A stretch of 30,510 bases of DNA from an uncultured Rhodospirillales bacterium (GCA_903844785.1 CAIMVB010000033.1:1-30510); one strand, 5' to 3'. Positions 5,743 through 16,105 are shown, counted from the first letter of the stretch. The notes: generated from the sequence alone by a model not told the origin. Numbers and translations: made by a program.

Positions 5743-7323
5743 ATGGCCATTAACCACCCCTCTTTCGGCAAGCTGGCCGATAACCGCATCATCATGTTCG
5801 ACACCACGCTGCGCGATGGTGAACAATCCCCTGGTTTTTCCATGAACCTCCAGGAAAAGCTCCGCATGGCGGAAGCGCTGGCGGAATTGGGGATTGATGT
5901 GATGGAAGCGGGCTTCCCCATCGCCTCGCCGGGGGATTTTGAAAGCGTGCAGTCCATCGCTGAGCGCTTTTCCAAGGACGGCCCGGTGATTTGCGGCCTG
6001 TCGCGCACCGCGCCCGCCGATATCCTGCGCGCCGCGGAAGCGGTGAAGCCGGCGGCACGCAAGCGCATCCATACCTTTGTCTCGACCAGCCCCTTGCATA
6101 TGCGGGTAAAACTGCGGCTTGAACCGGAACAGGTGCTGGAACTGGTTACCAGCAGTGTGGGTCTCGCCCGCCAGCATACGGATGATGTGGAATGGTCGGC
6201 GGAAGATGGCACGCGGACGGACCCGGATTTCCTCTGCCGCTGTGTGGAAGCCGCCATCAAGGCCGGCGCCACCACCATCAATATCCCGGACACGGTCGGT
6301 TACGCCCTGCCGGAAGACATGACCCGCATCTTCACCATGGTGCGCGAACGTGTGCCGGGCGCGGATCAGGTGATCCTGTCGGCCCATAATCACAATGACC
6401 TTGGCCTGGCGGTCGCCAATACGCTGGCCGCCATTCGCGCCGGGGTGCGCCAGATTGAAGCCACCATCAATGGCATTGGCGAACGCGCAGGCAATGCTTC
6501 GATCGAAGAAGTCGTGATGGCGCTGCGGACCCGGGCGGATGCGATCCCGGTTTCGAATGGGATTGTGACGCAAAATATCCTGAAGACCAGCCGCTTGCTG
6601 GCGACCATCACGGGCTTTGATGTGCAGCCCAATAAGGCGATTGTCGGCCGCAATGCCTTCGCCCATGAAAGCGGCATCCATCAGGATGGCGTGCTGAAGG
6701 ATAAATCCACCTATGAGATCATGACACCGGAAAGCGTGGGCTGGTCCACATCATCCCTTGTCATGGGCAAGCATTCCGGCCGTGCCGCCTTCCGCGATAA
6801 GTTGAAGGCCATGGGCTATGAGATTGGTGACAACCAATTGAACGACGCCTTCCGCCGCTTCAAGGACCTCGCGGACCGCAAGAAGGTGGTCTACGACGAA
6901 GATATTGTGGCGCTGGTTGATGATGAAGTGGTCCGCCAGAATGATAGGCTGAAGCTGCTGGCACTGACGGTTGCGACGGGGATGAATACCCGCCCGACTG
7001 CCTCCATCGCCTTGGAAGTGGATGGCGAAAGGCGTGAAGGGGTCGCCGCCGGGGATGGCGCGGTGGATGCCACCTTCAATGCGCTCCGGCAGGCTTTCCC
7101 GCATGAGGTGAATTTGAAGCTCTATGCCGTGCAATCGGTCACGGGGGGCACGGATGCCCAGGCGCGCGTCACGGTAAGGCTCGAAGAAGCGGGCAAGCTG
7201 GTGGATGGCCAGGGGGCGGATACGGATACCATCGTCGCCTCCGCCCGGGCCTATGTCCATGCGCTGAACAAGCTTCTGGTCAAGCGCGAACGCACGGAAC
7301 CGCCCGCCGTTCTGCGCGCCTGA
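5743..7323 (+). CDS. leuA: 2-isopropylmalate synthase
   Basis: LeuA condenses acetyl-CoA with 2-oxoisovalerate to 2-isopropylmalate, the first committed step of leucine synthesis. The 526-residue length matches the long bacterial LeuA. The TIM-barrel domain (about 15-285) opens with FDTTLRDGEQSPG, holding an acid for the divalent metal and the catalytic Arg. The metal-binding HNH pair is His215/His217 in SAHNHNDLG, and NGIGERAGN follows. The C-terminal leucine-sensing regulatory domain (about 390-510) is complete, so feedback inhibition is expected. It stands alone, 83 nt after the leader ORF; leuB and leuCD are not in the window. A hairpin (7328-7370) follows the stop immediately. Confidence 0.97.
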   Translation: MAINHPSFGKLADNRIIMFDTTLRDGEQSPGFSMNLQEKLRMAEALAELGIDVMEAGFPIASPGDFESVQSIAERFSKDGPVICGLSRTAPADILRAAEAVKPAARKRIHTFVSTSPLHMRVKLRLEPEQVLELVTSSVGLARQHTDDVEWSAEDGTRTDPDFLCRCVEAAIKAGATTINIPDTVGYALPEDMTRIFTMVRERVPGADQVILSAHNHNDLGLAVANTLAAIRAGVRQIEATINGIGERAGNASIEEVVMALRTRADAIPVSNGIVTQNILKTSRLLATITGFDVQPNKAIVGRNAFAHESGIHQDGVLKDKSTYEIMTPESVGWSTSSLVMGKHSGRAAFRDKLKAMGYEIGDNQLNDAFRRFKDLADRKKVVYDEDIVALVDDEVVRQNDRLKLLALTVATGMNTRPTASIALEVDGERREGVAAGDGAVDATFNALRQAFPHEVNLKLYAVQSVTGGTDAQARVTVRLEEAGKLVDGQGADTDTIVASARAYVHALNKLLVKRERTEPPAVLRA

Positions 7324-7327
7324 GGGC

Positions 7328-8504
<1,177 letters not shown>

Positions 8505-8530
8505 GGCGGGGAGGAAGGGGTTAGCCCAGC

Positions 8531-9397
8531 GTGATCAGGCTCAGCATCCCTCTACGGCAGGCATTGGCGCGGCTTTCGCTGCCGATCATGATTGCCGTGG
8601 CCTTCGGGGTGATGCTGCTGGGCAAGGCGGATAACCTGCTGGTTGAAAGGCTCCGCACCACGCTGTCCGATGCCCTGGCGCCGATCTACGGCGCGATTTC
8701 CCAACCGGTGAATGCGGTTGAGGACGCGATTGCGGAAATCCAAAGCCTCGGGACGCTGCGCAGCGATAATGCCAGGCTGCGCGAGGAAAATGAACGGCTG
8801 CGCCGTTGGCATGCGGCGGCGTTAAGCCTTGAAGCGGAAAATACCCTGCTGCGCCGGCAACTTGGTTTTGTGCCGGAAGCGGCGCCCAATTTTCACGCGG
8901 CGCGCGTGGTGGCCGATGGCGGGGGCACCTATGCCCGCGCGGTGCTGCTTTCCATCCCGCCGCAGCATGGCATCCGCAAGGGGCAAGTGGCGCTGGATGA
9001 ACGCGGCTTCGTTGGCCGCGTGACAGAAGTGGGCGCGCGTTCGGCGCGTGTGCTACTGGCGACGGATATGAATAGTCGCGTGCCCGTCACGCTTGAAGGC
9101 AGCCGCGCGCGCGCGGTGATGGCGGGCACGAATGGCGCCCGCCCGCGCCTGGCGCATTGGCCAGAAGGGGTGATCCCGCAGGAAGGCGAAAGGGTTGTCA
9201 CCAGCGCCCAGGCCAATGCCTTCCCGGCTGGGCTGCCGGTTGGCGTGGTGCGACGCAGCGCGCAGGGCAATCTGGAAGTGGAACTCTTTGCGCGGCTTGA
9301 TAATCTTGAAATGGTGCGGCTGTTTGATTTCGGCCTTTCCGGCATTCTGCCGCCGGAAGCGGTGGCGCGCCCGGAACCGCGCGCCCCGCGCCGGTGA
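8531..9397 (+). CDS. mreC: Rod shape-determining protein MreC
   Basis: The 288-residue bitopic membrane protein has a short cytoplasmic N-terminus, one membrane span (about 15-35), and a periplasmic coiled coil (about 70-110, rich in Leu/Glu/Arg, with stretches such as DNARLREENERLRR). Two beta-barrel lobes follow, containing the GFVGRVTEVG motif typical of MreC. MreC forms filaments that link MreB to PBP2. The start is GTG at 8531, preceded by AGGAAGGGG (8512-8520); no suitable ATG lies closer. It sits 26 nt after mreB and 9 nt before mreD. Confidence 0.96.
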   Translation: MIRLSIPLRQALARLSLPIMIAVAFGVMLLGKADNLLVERLRTTLSDALAPIYGAISQPVNAVEDAIAEIQSLGTLRSDNARLREENERLRRWHAAALSLEAENTLLRRQLGFVPEAAPNFHAARVVADGGGTYARAVLLSIPPQHGIRKGQVALDERGFVGRVTEVGARSARVLLATDMNSRVPVTLEGSRARAVMAGTNGARPRLAHWPEGVIPQEGERVVTSAQANAFPAGLPVGVVRRSAQGNLEVELFARLDNLEMVRLFDFGLSGILPPEAVARPEPRAPRR

Positions 9398-9406
9398 TCC
9401 CGCGCC

Positions 9407-9970
9407 ATGTCAGCCAATGCCCCGCTCCGCGCGCCGCCCCCCGGGCGCCCGGAACCGCCGCAAGATTTGGCGCGGCGGCTTGAAGCGCTGCTCCGGCTTG
9501 TCTTTCCGCTGATCTCTACCGCGCTTGTGCTGATTTTGGCGGCAACGCCCACCGGGCTGCCGGCGCTGGCCTTTGCGCTAGCCATGCCGGCGATTGGCTT
9601 TTGGACCGTGTTTCGCCCCGCCGGCATGGCGCCGCCGATTGTCTTTCTGCTGGGGCTGTTGCTTGATCTGCTCACCATGGCACCGCTTGGCGTGCATATC
9701 ATCGCCCTCCTCGCGCTGCATGGTGTGGCGATGCGGCTCCGGTTTTGGCTGGCGCGGCAAGGCTTTGTCATGGTCTGGCTATGCTTTTGCCTGGGCGCCC
9801 TGGCCGCGACGCTGCTGGCTTGGGGTCTTACGGCGATCTTGCTGCTGGCACTGCCGCCCTGGCAGCCAATTTTCCACACGCTGCTGCTGAGCGCCGGGCT
9901 TTACCCGATGATCGCCACACTCCTCTCCCGCGCGCATGAGGCGATGCGCCGGGCGGAGAATCTGCCATGA
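9407..9970 (+). CDS. mreD: Rod shape-determining protein MreD
   Basis: The 187-residue integral membrane protein has about five hydrophobic spans after a proline/arginine-rich cytoplasmic N-terminus of about 30 residues. MreD is poorly conserved, but the GLLLDLLTMAPLG stretch corresponds to the family's conserved D-L-x(3)-P-L-G element, and the position between mreC and mrdA is canonical. Its TGA overlaps the mrdA ATG by 4 nt (ATGA at 9967-9970), implying coupled translation. It works with MreC in the elongasome. Confidence 0.93.
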   Translation: MSANAPLRAPPPGRPEPPQDLARRLEALLRLVFPLISTALVLILAATPTGLPALAFALAMPAIGFWTVFRPAGMAPPIVFLLGLLLDLLTMAPLGVHIIALLALHGVAMRLRFWLARQGFVMVWLCFCLGALAATLLAWGLTAILLLALPPWQPIFHTLLLSAGLYPMIATLLSRAHEAMRRAENLP

Positions 9971-11874
9971 AGTTCTGGCCCGGGCGCCGCGCTTCAGGCT
10001 TTGGCGCGAATACCAATATCAAGCGGGAAGAAGAACGCAGGCGGACGATTTTCACGCGCCGCGCTGCACTACTGGGCACGCTGCAATTGGGCGCACTCGG
10101 CTTTCTTGGGCATCGGCTCTATCGGTTGCAGATTGAAGAAGGCCGGCGTTACGCGACCTTGGCAGAAGAAAACCGCGTCAGTGCGCGGCTTTTCGCCCCA
10201 CCGCGCGGGCGCATCCTGGATAGGCGCGGCGATGTGGTAGCGGGCAATCGGCTGAATTGGCGGGCGCTTCTGGTCGCGGAACAAACCGCTGATGTGACCG
10301 CAACGATTGAAACCTTCTCCCGCATCGTGCCCTTGCAGGATCATGAAAAGGCGCGGATCGAACGCGACATTAGGCGCAATCGCCGCTTCGTCCCTGTGAT
10401 CCTGCGCGAATTCCTGAGTTGGGAGGAAATGGCGGCGATTGAAGTGAATGCGCCAGACCTGCCCGGCGTTTCGGTGGATATGGGCACCACGCGCATCTAT
10501 CCTGAAACCGAACATTTGGCGCATGTGCTGGGGTATGTCGGCACGCCAACTGAACAGGATGCGGGTGAGGAAGGCTTGGTCCATCTGCCCGGCATGCGCG
10601 TGGGCCGCGCTGGGCTGGAACGCTTTCATGACCGCGTGCTGCGCGGGCGCGCCGGCGCGGTGCAGGTTGAGGTGAATGCGGTTGGGCGCGTGATCCGCGA
10701 ATTAGACCGGCGCGAAGGCATCCCCGGCCAGGATGTTCAGATTTCTGTCGATACCGGGCTGCAAAAGGCCATTCGCAACAAGATTGATGAAGGCACCACG
10801 GCGGTCCTGTTGGATGCGCGCAATGGCGAAGTATTGGCCATGGCGACCAAGCCATCCTTTGATCCCAATATCTTCAATTCCGGCGTCAGCGCCGCGCAAT
10901 GGCGGCAATGGACGGCATCACGCTCCACGCCTTTGATCAACAAAGCGACAAATGGGCTTTATGCGCCGGGGTCCACCTTCAAGATGGTGGTGGCGCTGGC
11001 GGCACTGGAAGCAAAGGTTTGTCGACCCGGCGATATTGTTCATTGCCCTGGCCATTTTGATTTCGGCGATACGCGCTTCCATTGCCACAAGCAAAGCGGC
11101 CATGCCGGGATGAATATGCGCACCGCCATCGCACAAAGCTGTGATGTCTATTTCTACGAGATGGCGCGTCGCACGGGTATGGATAAAATAGCTGCCATGT
11201 CGCATCGCTTCGGCCTTGGCGTGGATTTGGACATTGAATTACCAGGCACACGCCGTGGCTTGGTGCCAACCCGTGGCTGGCGGCAAGCGCAAGGACATCC
11301 GTGGAATATTGGCGATACTATTGTGCATGGCATCGGCCAGGGTTTTTATCAGCTCACGCCATTATCCCTTGCGGTGATGACCGCACGGCTTGCCACTGGG
11401 CGCGCGGTGCAGCCGCATCTGACACGCGCCATTGCCGGCCAACCGTTGCGTGGCGGCAAGCCTGAGGATTGGCCAAGCCTTGGCATTCCGGAAGCCGATT
11501 TACGCGTGGTGCGCGAATCCATGTGGGCGGTGGTGAATGGCGGCGGCACGGCGGGCTCGGCGCGGCTGCCCGGCCAATACGGCATCATGGCTGGTAAGAC
11601 CGGCACCACGCAGGTCAGGCGCGTGTCCCGCGAACAGCGCGAAAGGGGCTTTAATGTCGCCAACCTACCGCGCGAATGGCGCCCCCATGCGCTTTTTGTG
11701 GCTTACGCCCCTTATGACAATCCGGTCTTTGCGCTTTCAGTGATTGTGGAACACGGCACCAGCGGTTCAGGCGCCGCCGCGCCCTTGGCGCGTGACATTC
11801 TGGTGGAAGCCTTCCAACGCCTGCCCATCACACCCGCGCCGCGTGACCCGCGCGTGGCGGAGCTTGGCCGATGA
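9967..11874 (+). CDS. mrdA: Penicillin-binding protein 2 (peptidoglycan D,D-transpeptidase MrdA)
   Basis: The 635-residue class B penicillin-binding protein cross-links glycan strands made by RodA during elongation. It has a cytoplasmic N-terminus rich in Arg/Glu, one span (about 33-53), a dimerisation/pedestal domain with the RGRILDRRG motif near residue 80, and a transpeptidase domain. The active-site motifs are STFK (Ser336, Lys339), SCD (391-393) and KTG (544-546). It is coupled at both ends by ATGA overlaps, with mreD and with mrdB, the usual order for an elongation PBP2/RodA pair. The start is fixed by the overlap. Confidence 0.97.
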   Translation: MKFWPGRRASGFGANTNIKREEERRRTIFTRRAALLGTLQLGALGFLGHRLYRLQIEEGRRYATLAEENRVSARLFAPPRGRILDRRGDVVAGNRLNWRALLVAEQTADVTATIETFSRIVPLQDHEKARIERDIRRNRRFVPVILREFLSWEEMAAIEVNAPDLPGVSVDMGTTRIYPETEHLAHVLGYVGTPTEQDAGEEGLVHLPGMRVGRAGLERFHDRVLRGRAGAVQVEVNAVGRVIRELDRREGIPGQDVQISVDTGLQKAIRNKIDEGTTAVLLDARNGEVLAMATKPSFDPNIFNSGVSAAQWRQWTASRSTPLINKATNGLYAPGSTFKMVVALAALEAKVCRPGDIVHCPGHFDFGDTRFHCHKQSGHAGMNMRTAIAQSCDVYFYEMARRTGMDKIAAMSHRFGLGVDLDIELPGTRRGLVPTRGWRQAQGHPWNIGDTIVHGIGQGFYQLTPLSLAVMTARLATGRAVQPHLTRAIAGQPLRGGKPEDWPSLGIPEADLRVVRESMWAVVNGGGTAGSARLPGQYGIMAGKTGTTQVRRVSREQRERGFNVANLPREWRPHALFVAYAPYDNPVFALSVIVEHGTSGSGAAAPLARDILVEAFQRLPITPAPRDPRVAELGR

Positions 11875-13016
11875 TTTTTGAACGCCGCCTGCTGACCGAA
11901 AGCCGCGGCGCTGGCTTAGTTTCAAAGCTCTGGCGCGTGCCGTGGCTTTTTGTGCTGCTGCTGGCGGGTGTAGCTGCCATTGGTTATGTTGCGCTCTGGA
12001 CAGCGGGCAGCGGCAATCCGGATGCCTATGCGCAAAAGCATGCCCTGCGCTTCGGTTTTTGCCTGGTGATCATGTTGAGCATCGCCTTCATTGATATCCG
12101 GCTAATCCTGCGCTTCGCCTGGGTGGGCTATGCGGTGGCGCTGGCATTGCTTGTGCTGGTGCTATTTCACGGCAATATCGGCAAGGGCGCGCAGCGCTGG
12201 CTGGATATTGGCCCGGTGCAATTGCAGCCATCAGAACTCATGAAAATCATGCTGGCGCTGGGGCTCGCGGCTTGGTTCCATCGCGCTTCCTGGGAACGCA
12301 TGGGCAATCCGCTGTTCCTGATCCCGCCCGCGCTGATGGTGTTGGTGCCGGTGGGCTTGATATTGAAGCAACCCAATCTGGGCACGGCGCTGATCACGGC
12401 CATGATTGGTGCTGCCGTGTTTTGGGCGGCGGGCATGCGTTGGTGGAAATTCGCGCTGATGGCAGGCGCTGCCGCCATCGCAGCACCCATCGCCTATGAG
12501 AATTTGCGCGATTATCAGCGCGCGCGCATCACCACCTTCCTTGATCCGGAAAGCGATCCGCTGGGTGCGGGCTATAACATCATACAATCCAAAATCGCGC
12601 TGGGTTCGGGCGGGTTATGGGGCAAGGGATTTCTGCAAGGCACGCAGGGGCATTTGAATTTTCTGCCGGAAAAGCAGACGGATTTCATCTTCACCCTGAT
12701 CGCCGAAGAATTCGGCTTCACCGGCGCCATCGCAACAATGTTCATGCTGCTGGCAGTGATTGTGTTCTGCTACATCGTTGCTTTCCGGTCGCGGCATCAA
12801 TTTGGCCGGCTACTCGCGATTGGGCTTGGCACCAATTTCTTCCTTTATGTCTTCGTCAATGTCGCCATGGTCACTGGCGCCATTCCGGTGGGCGGTGTGC
12901 CGTTGCCGCTGATCAGCCATGGTGGTTCGGCCATGCTGACCGTGATGATAGGCTTCGGCCTGCTGCTTTCAGCCTATGTCCATCGAGACGCTGAATTGGG
13001 GCCAATGCGTGAATAA
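11871..13016 (+). CDS. mrdB: Rod shape-determining glycosyltransferase RodA (SEDS family)
   Basis: The 381-residue SEDS protein with about ten membrane spans polymerises lipid II into glycan strands together with PBP2. Family marks are QLQPSELMK near residue 120, the large periplasmic loop with GSGGLWGKGFLQG, the conserved LPEKQTDFIFTLIAEEFGF around residue 270, and GGVPLPLISHGGS near the C-terminus. It overlaps mrdA by 4 nt. At its 3' end the stop lies inside the next gene, the metal ATPase, by 8 nt if that gene starts at 13009. Its location inside the mre operon separates it from the division homologue FtsW. Confidence 0.97.
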   Translation: MIFERRLLTESRGAGLVSKLWRVPWLFVLLLAGVAAIGYVALWTAGSGNPDAYAQKHALRFGFCLVIMLSIAFIDIRLILRFAWVGYAVALALLVLVLFHGNIGKGAQRWLDIGPVQLQPSELMKIMLALGLAAWFHRASWERMGNPLFLIPPALMVLVPVGLILKQPNLGTALITAMIGAAVFWAAGMRWWKFALMAGAAAIAAPIAYENLRDYQRARITTFLDPESDPLGAGYNIIQSKIALGSGGLWGKGFLQGTQGHLNFLPEKQTDFIFTLIAEEFGFTGAIATMFMLLAVIVFCYIVAFRSRHQFGRLLAIGLGTNFFLYVFVNVAMVTGAIPVGGVPLPLISHGGSAMLTVMIGFGLLLSAYVHRDAELGPMRE

Positions 13017-15303
13017 CCAGGCACGGCTGCTGCTGGCCTGGGTGCTGGCGGGGCTTGCTGCTGGCATTGCGCTTCAAGTTGCGGGCCATCCCGCCTATGC
13101 CGCCATAGCCTGGGCGGCGGCATCCCTGCCTGTCGCGCTGCATGTGGCAATTGGTGTGATCCGCTCCCTGCTGGGTGGGCGGCTTGGCGTGGATGTGATT
13201 GCCTTCGCTTCCATCCTTGGTGCACTTGTCCTTGATGAAGCCGCCGCCGCCGCCGTGATTGCGCTGATGGTAGCAGGCGGTGAGGCTTTGGAAGCCTGGG
13301 CGGAAGGCCGTGCCCAAGGCGCATTGACCGAACTTCTGGCGCGCGCCCCCCGCGCTGCGGCGCGCATCAGCAATGGCGAAATCACCGAAATAACCCTGGA
13401 CGCCATAGCCCCCGGCGATCTGCTGCTGGTCCGCCCAGGTGAGACCGTGCCCGCCGATGGCACGCTGGAAGATGCCGGCGCGACGCTTGATGAAAGCATG
13501 CTGACCGGGGAGCCTTTGCCCGTATCACTACAACAAGGGGCAAGGGTTCGCAGTGGCGGGGTGAATGCGGGCGGCGCCTTTCGCCTTCGGGCCAGCGCCG
13601 GGGCGGCGGGCAGCACCTATGCTGCAATCATCCGCCTGACCCAGGCCGCGGCACAATCCCGCGCGCCGCTCGTGCGCCTCGCGGATCGTTGGGCGATTGG
13701 CTTTATTTTGCTGACGGCGCTGCTGGCTGGCGCGGCCTGGGCCATCACAGGTGATCCGCGCCGCGCGCTGGCGGTGCTGGTGGTGGCCACCCCCTGCCCG
13801 CTGATCCTGGCCGCACCCATTGCGCTGGTCGCCGGCATTGGGCGTGCGGCGCGGCGCGGCATTGTGGTGAAGGGCGGCGCCGCGCTGGAACGGCTGGCCC
13901 GCATTCGCACGGTGATTTTCGACAAAACGGGCACGCTGACCCCTGGCCGGCCAAGGCTTGCGGGCATTGAAGCCGATCCCTCGCTTGGCCGGGATGCCGC
14001 GCTCCGCCTGGCCGCTGCCCTCGCGCAGGCTTCCACCCATCCGGTTTCTGTCGCGCTGGTCGCCACGGCCCGCGCGCGCGGCTTTGATTTGCCCGTGCCC
14101 GAAAGCGTTGAGGAAACCCCCGGCGGCGGGCTTTCCGGCCAGGTGGATGACAAGGCGCTGACACTCGGCAGTGAGGGCTTTTTGCTGGGCCGCGGCATGG
14201 GGCCGGAAAACGGGCTTTTCGCTGCGGCTTTGGTGAGTGCGGCGGGCTCGGTCGCGTGGTTGGCGGTGGAAGGGCGCGCGGCGGCGGCCTTCATCATGGC
14301 CGATGGGCTGCGTGAGGAAGCGCCACGTGCCGTGCGCGCACTACGCCAATTGGGCATTGAACGGATTGTGATGGTGACCGGGGATCGCGCCGCCGCCGCC
14401 ACCCCGATCGCGGCCGCCTTGCGGCTGGACGCCATGCTGGCGGATCGTGACCCCGCCGGCAAGCTCACCGCGCTCAAGGCCGAACGCGGTCCGGTCGCCA
14501 TGGTGGGCGATGGCGTCAATGACGCGCCGGTGCTGGCCGCCGCTGATGTCGGCATTGCCATGGGCGCGCATGGCACGGCGGCGGCGGCGGAAGCGGGTGA
14601 TGTTGTGCTGCGGGCAGATAGGTTGGACCGCACAGCGGAAGCCATTGCCATTGCGCGCCGCGCCCGGCGCATTGCGTTGCAGGCCATTCTGCTCGGCATG
14701 GGGCTATCACTGATCGCCATGGTGGCGGCGGCGTTGGGGTGGCTGAGCCCGCTTGCCGGCGCGCTATTGCAGGAAGGGATTGATGTCGCGGCCATCCTGT
14801 ATGCGCTCCGCGCCCTGCTGCCCGGCAATGATGGCGCCGCGGCACGACTTACACATGAGGCGGGGCTTTCGGACCGCGTTGCCGAACATGCGGGGCTGCG
14901 TAATTTGGCCGAGGCGTTGCGCGGCGCGGGTGAGACGCTCCATGAAGGCCCGGCGCAACTCACCGAATTGCGCGCGCTTGAACGGCGGCTCCGCGATGAA
15001 TTGCTGCCGCATCAGGCTGCCGAGGAAAGCGCGCTTTACCCTGAAGCCGCCGCCAGGCTCGGTGGGCAGGACCCGCTTGGGGTATTGCTGCGGATGCATA
15101 CCGAAATCGAAGGCTTGGCCGAGCGTTTTTCGGCGCTTTTGCCACTCGCTGAGACGCCGGGCGGCTTTGCTGAGGTAGCGCCCGCCATCCGGCGCACATT
15201 ATTCGCGCTTGAAGCCCTGCTGGCGCTGCATCTGACCGCTGAGGAAGAAGCCCTGGCTGGGCTGAGCGGGCCTGAGGATGGCGCGGCGCAATCCCCTCGC
15301 TAA
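13009..15303 (+). CDS. P1B-5-type metal-transporting P-type ATPase with C-terminal hemerythrin domain
   Basis: The 764-residue ATP-driven metal exporter lacks an N-terminal metal-binding domain and begins directly with membrane spans. The actuator loop carries LTGEP near residue 165. TM4 carries the metal site TPCP (261-264) instead of the CPC of Cu or Zn pumps. The phosphorylation site is DKTG (Asp305), GDGVNDAP lies near 500, and TM6 has QEGIDVAAILYALRA from Gln588. TPC plus QE..D in TM6 is the signature of P1B-5 pumps, linked to Ni/Fe (Nia of S. meliloti). Residues 620-755 form a hemerythrin-like helical bundle with His627, His668/Glu672, His697 and His741/Glu745 as probable diiron ligands, as in other P1B-5 pumps. 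The start is ambiguous: GTG 13009 (8-nt overlap with mrdB) or ATG 12976 (41-nt overlap). Metal specificity is inferred. Confidence 0.9.
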   Translation: MNNQARLLLAWVLAGLAAGIALQVAGHPAYAAIAWAAASLPVALHVAIGVIRSLLGGRLGVDVIAFASILGALVLDEAAAAAVIALMVAGGEALEAWAEGRAQGALTELLARAPRAAARISNGEITEITLDAIAPGDLLLVRPGETVPADGTLEDAGATLDESMLTGEPLPVSLQQGARVRSGGVNAGGAFRLRASAGAAGSTYAAIIRLTQAAAQSRAPLVRLADRWAIGFILLTALLAGAAWAITGDPRRALAVLVVATPCPLILAAPIALVAGIGRAARRGIVVKGGAALERLARIRTVIFDKTGTLTPGRPRLAGIEADPSLGRDAALRLAAALAQASTHPVSVALVATARARGFDLPVPESVEETPGGGLSGQVDDKALTLGSEGFLLGRGMGPENGLFAAALVSAAGSVAWLAVEGRAAAAFIMADGLREEAPRAVRALRQLGIERIVMVTGDRAAAATPIAAALRLDAMLADRDPAGKLTALKAERGPVAMVGDGVNDAPVLAAADVGIAMGAHGTAAAAEAGDVVLRADRLDRTAEAIAIARRARRIALQAILLGMGLSLIAMVAAALGWLSPLAGALLQEGIDVAAILYALRALLPGNDGAAARLTHEAGLSDRVAEHAGLRNLAEALRGAGETLHEGPAQLTELRALERRLRDELLPHQAAEESALYPEAAARLGGQDPLGVLLRMHTEIEGLAERFSALLPLAETPGGFAEVAPAIRRTLFALEALLALHLTAEEEALAGLSGPEDGAAQSPR

Positions 15304-15336
15304 ACCTGTGCGTTCTGCGCTAAAGCCCTTTTTGAC

Positions 15337-16092
15337 ATGAGCACGCAACCAACCGAATCCGAAGCGCCCAGCCGCGACGGGCTTTGGCCCATGCCGCCCG
15401 GCCCGCCGCATGAGGAGCGCCATTTCACGCAGAATGAGGTGGTGCGTGATCTGGTGATCGGCACCGCCGATGGCCTGACCGTGCCCTTCGCGCTGGCCGC
15501 CGGGCTTTCCGGCGCCATTGCCGCCAATCCGCTGATTGTGACCGCTGGCTTGGCTGAGATTGCCGCAGGCTGCATCGCCATGGGCCTTGGCGGCTATTTG
15601 GCCGCACGCACGGATGCCGAGCATTTCGCGGCAGAACGCAAGCGTGAAGAAGAAGAAACCGAAATCTACGCGGATCGCGAACGCTGGGAAGTGGCGGCGA
15701 TCCTGCATCGCTATGGCGTGCGCGGTGATGCCTTGCGTGCGGCAGTGGATAGCATCTGCGCCGATAAGCGGCGTTGGGTGGATTTCATGATGCGGTTTGA
15801 ATTGGATTTGAAGGAACCGCAGCCCGATCGCGCGGCACGGTCCGCCGTGACCATTGGCGGCGCTTATGTGGTGGGCGGGCTATTGCCGCTTTCGCCCTAT
15901 ATGCTGCTCGACAGCACGCATCAGGCCCTGGTGATTTCCGCCTGCATTACCGGCGTGGCGCTGGCAAGCTTCGGTTGGCTGAAGGCGAAAGCGACCGGCC
16001 TGCCCGCAGGGCGCGGCGCGGTGCAGACGCTACTCATTGGTGGGCTGGCGGCGGGTGTGGCCTATATGGTGGCGAAATTGGTCGGGGGGTGA
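15337..16092 (+). CDS. VIT1/CCC1 family iron/manganese transporter
   Basis: The 251-residue membrane protein has an opening span GTADGLTVPFALAAGLSGA (about 42-60), the VIT1 family signature, and further spans around 70-88, 168-190, 197-217 and 228-248. Between spans 2 and 3 lies a charged cytoplasmic helical domain rich in Glu (EREEEETE-type stretch, residues 100-140), which in plant VIT1 collects ferrous iron before export. The family moves Fe2+/Mn2+ out of the cytosol in exchange for protons. It lies 33 nt after the hemerythrin-fused P1B-5 ATPase, probably in one operon, supporting a joint role in iron or manganese detoxification. No good Shine-Dalgarno precedes ATG 15337. Confidence 0.92.
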   Translation: MSTQPTESEAPSRDGLWPMPPGPPHEERHFTQNEVVRDLVIGTADGLTVPFALAAGLSGAIAANPLIVTAGLAEIAAGCIAMGLGGYLAARTDAEHFAAERKREEEETEIYADRERWEVAAILHRYGVRGDALRAAVDSICADKRRWVDFMMRFELDLKEPQPDRAARSAVTIGGAYVVGGLLPLSPYMLLDSTHQALVISACITGVALASFGWLKAKATGLPAGRGAVQTLLIGGLAAGVAYMVAKLVGG

Positions 16093-16101
16093 TTTCCCCC
16101 G
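16083..16101. terminator. Short GC hairpin between convergent genes
   Basis: A 6-bp stem (CGGGGG 16083-16088 with CCCCCG 16096-16101) has the VIT1-family gene's stop codon in its loop. It fills the 13-nt gap to the convergent amidohydrolase. No U-run follows on either side. Confidence 0.3.
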
Positions 16102-16105
16102 TTCC

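Noticed and set aside
5701..6681. 326-codon minus-strand ORF opposite leuA
   Set aside because: It is a shadow of leuA, with no recognisable domain and composition typical of an antisense frame.
13617..14963. 448-codon minus-strand ORF
   Set aside because: It is antisense to the P-type ATPase, whose motifs are complete. The antisense translation is Ser/Ala/Arg low-complexity.
13009..15303. Reading the ATPase as a CadA/ZntA or CopA pump
   Set aside because: The TM4 site is TPC and not CPC, there is no N-terminal metal-binding domain, and the hemerythrin tail points to P1B-5.
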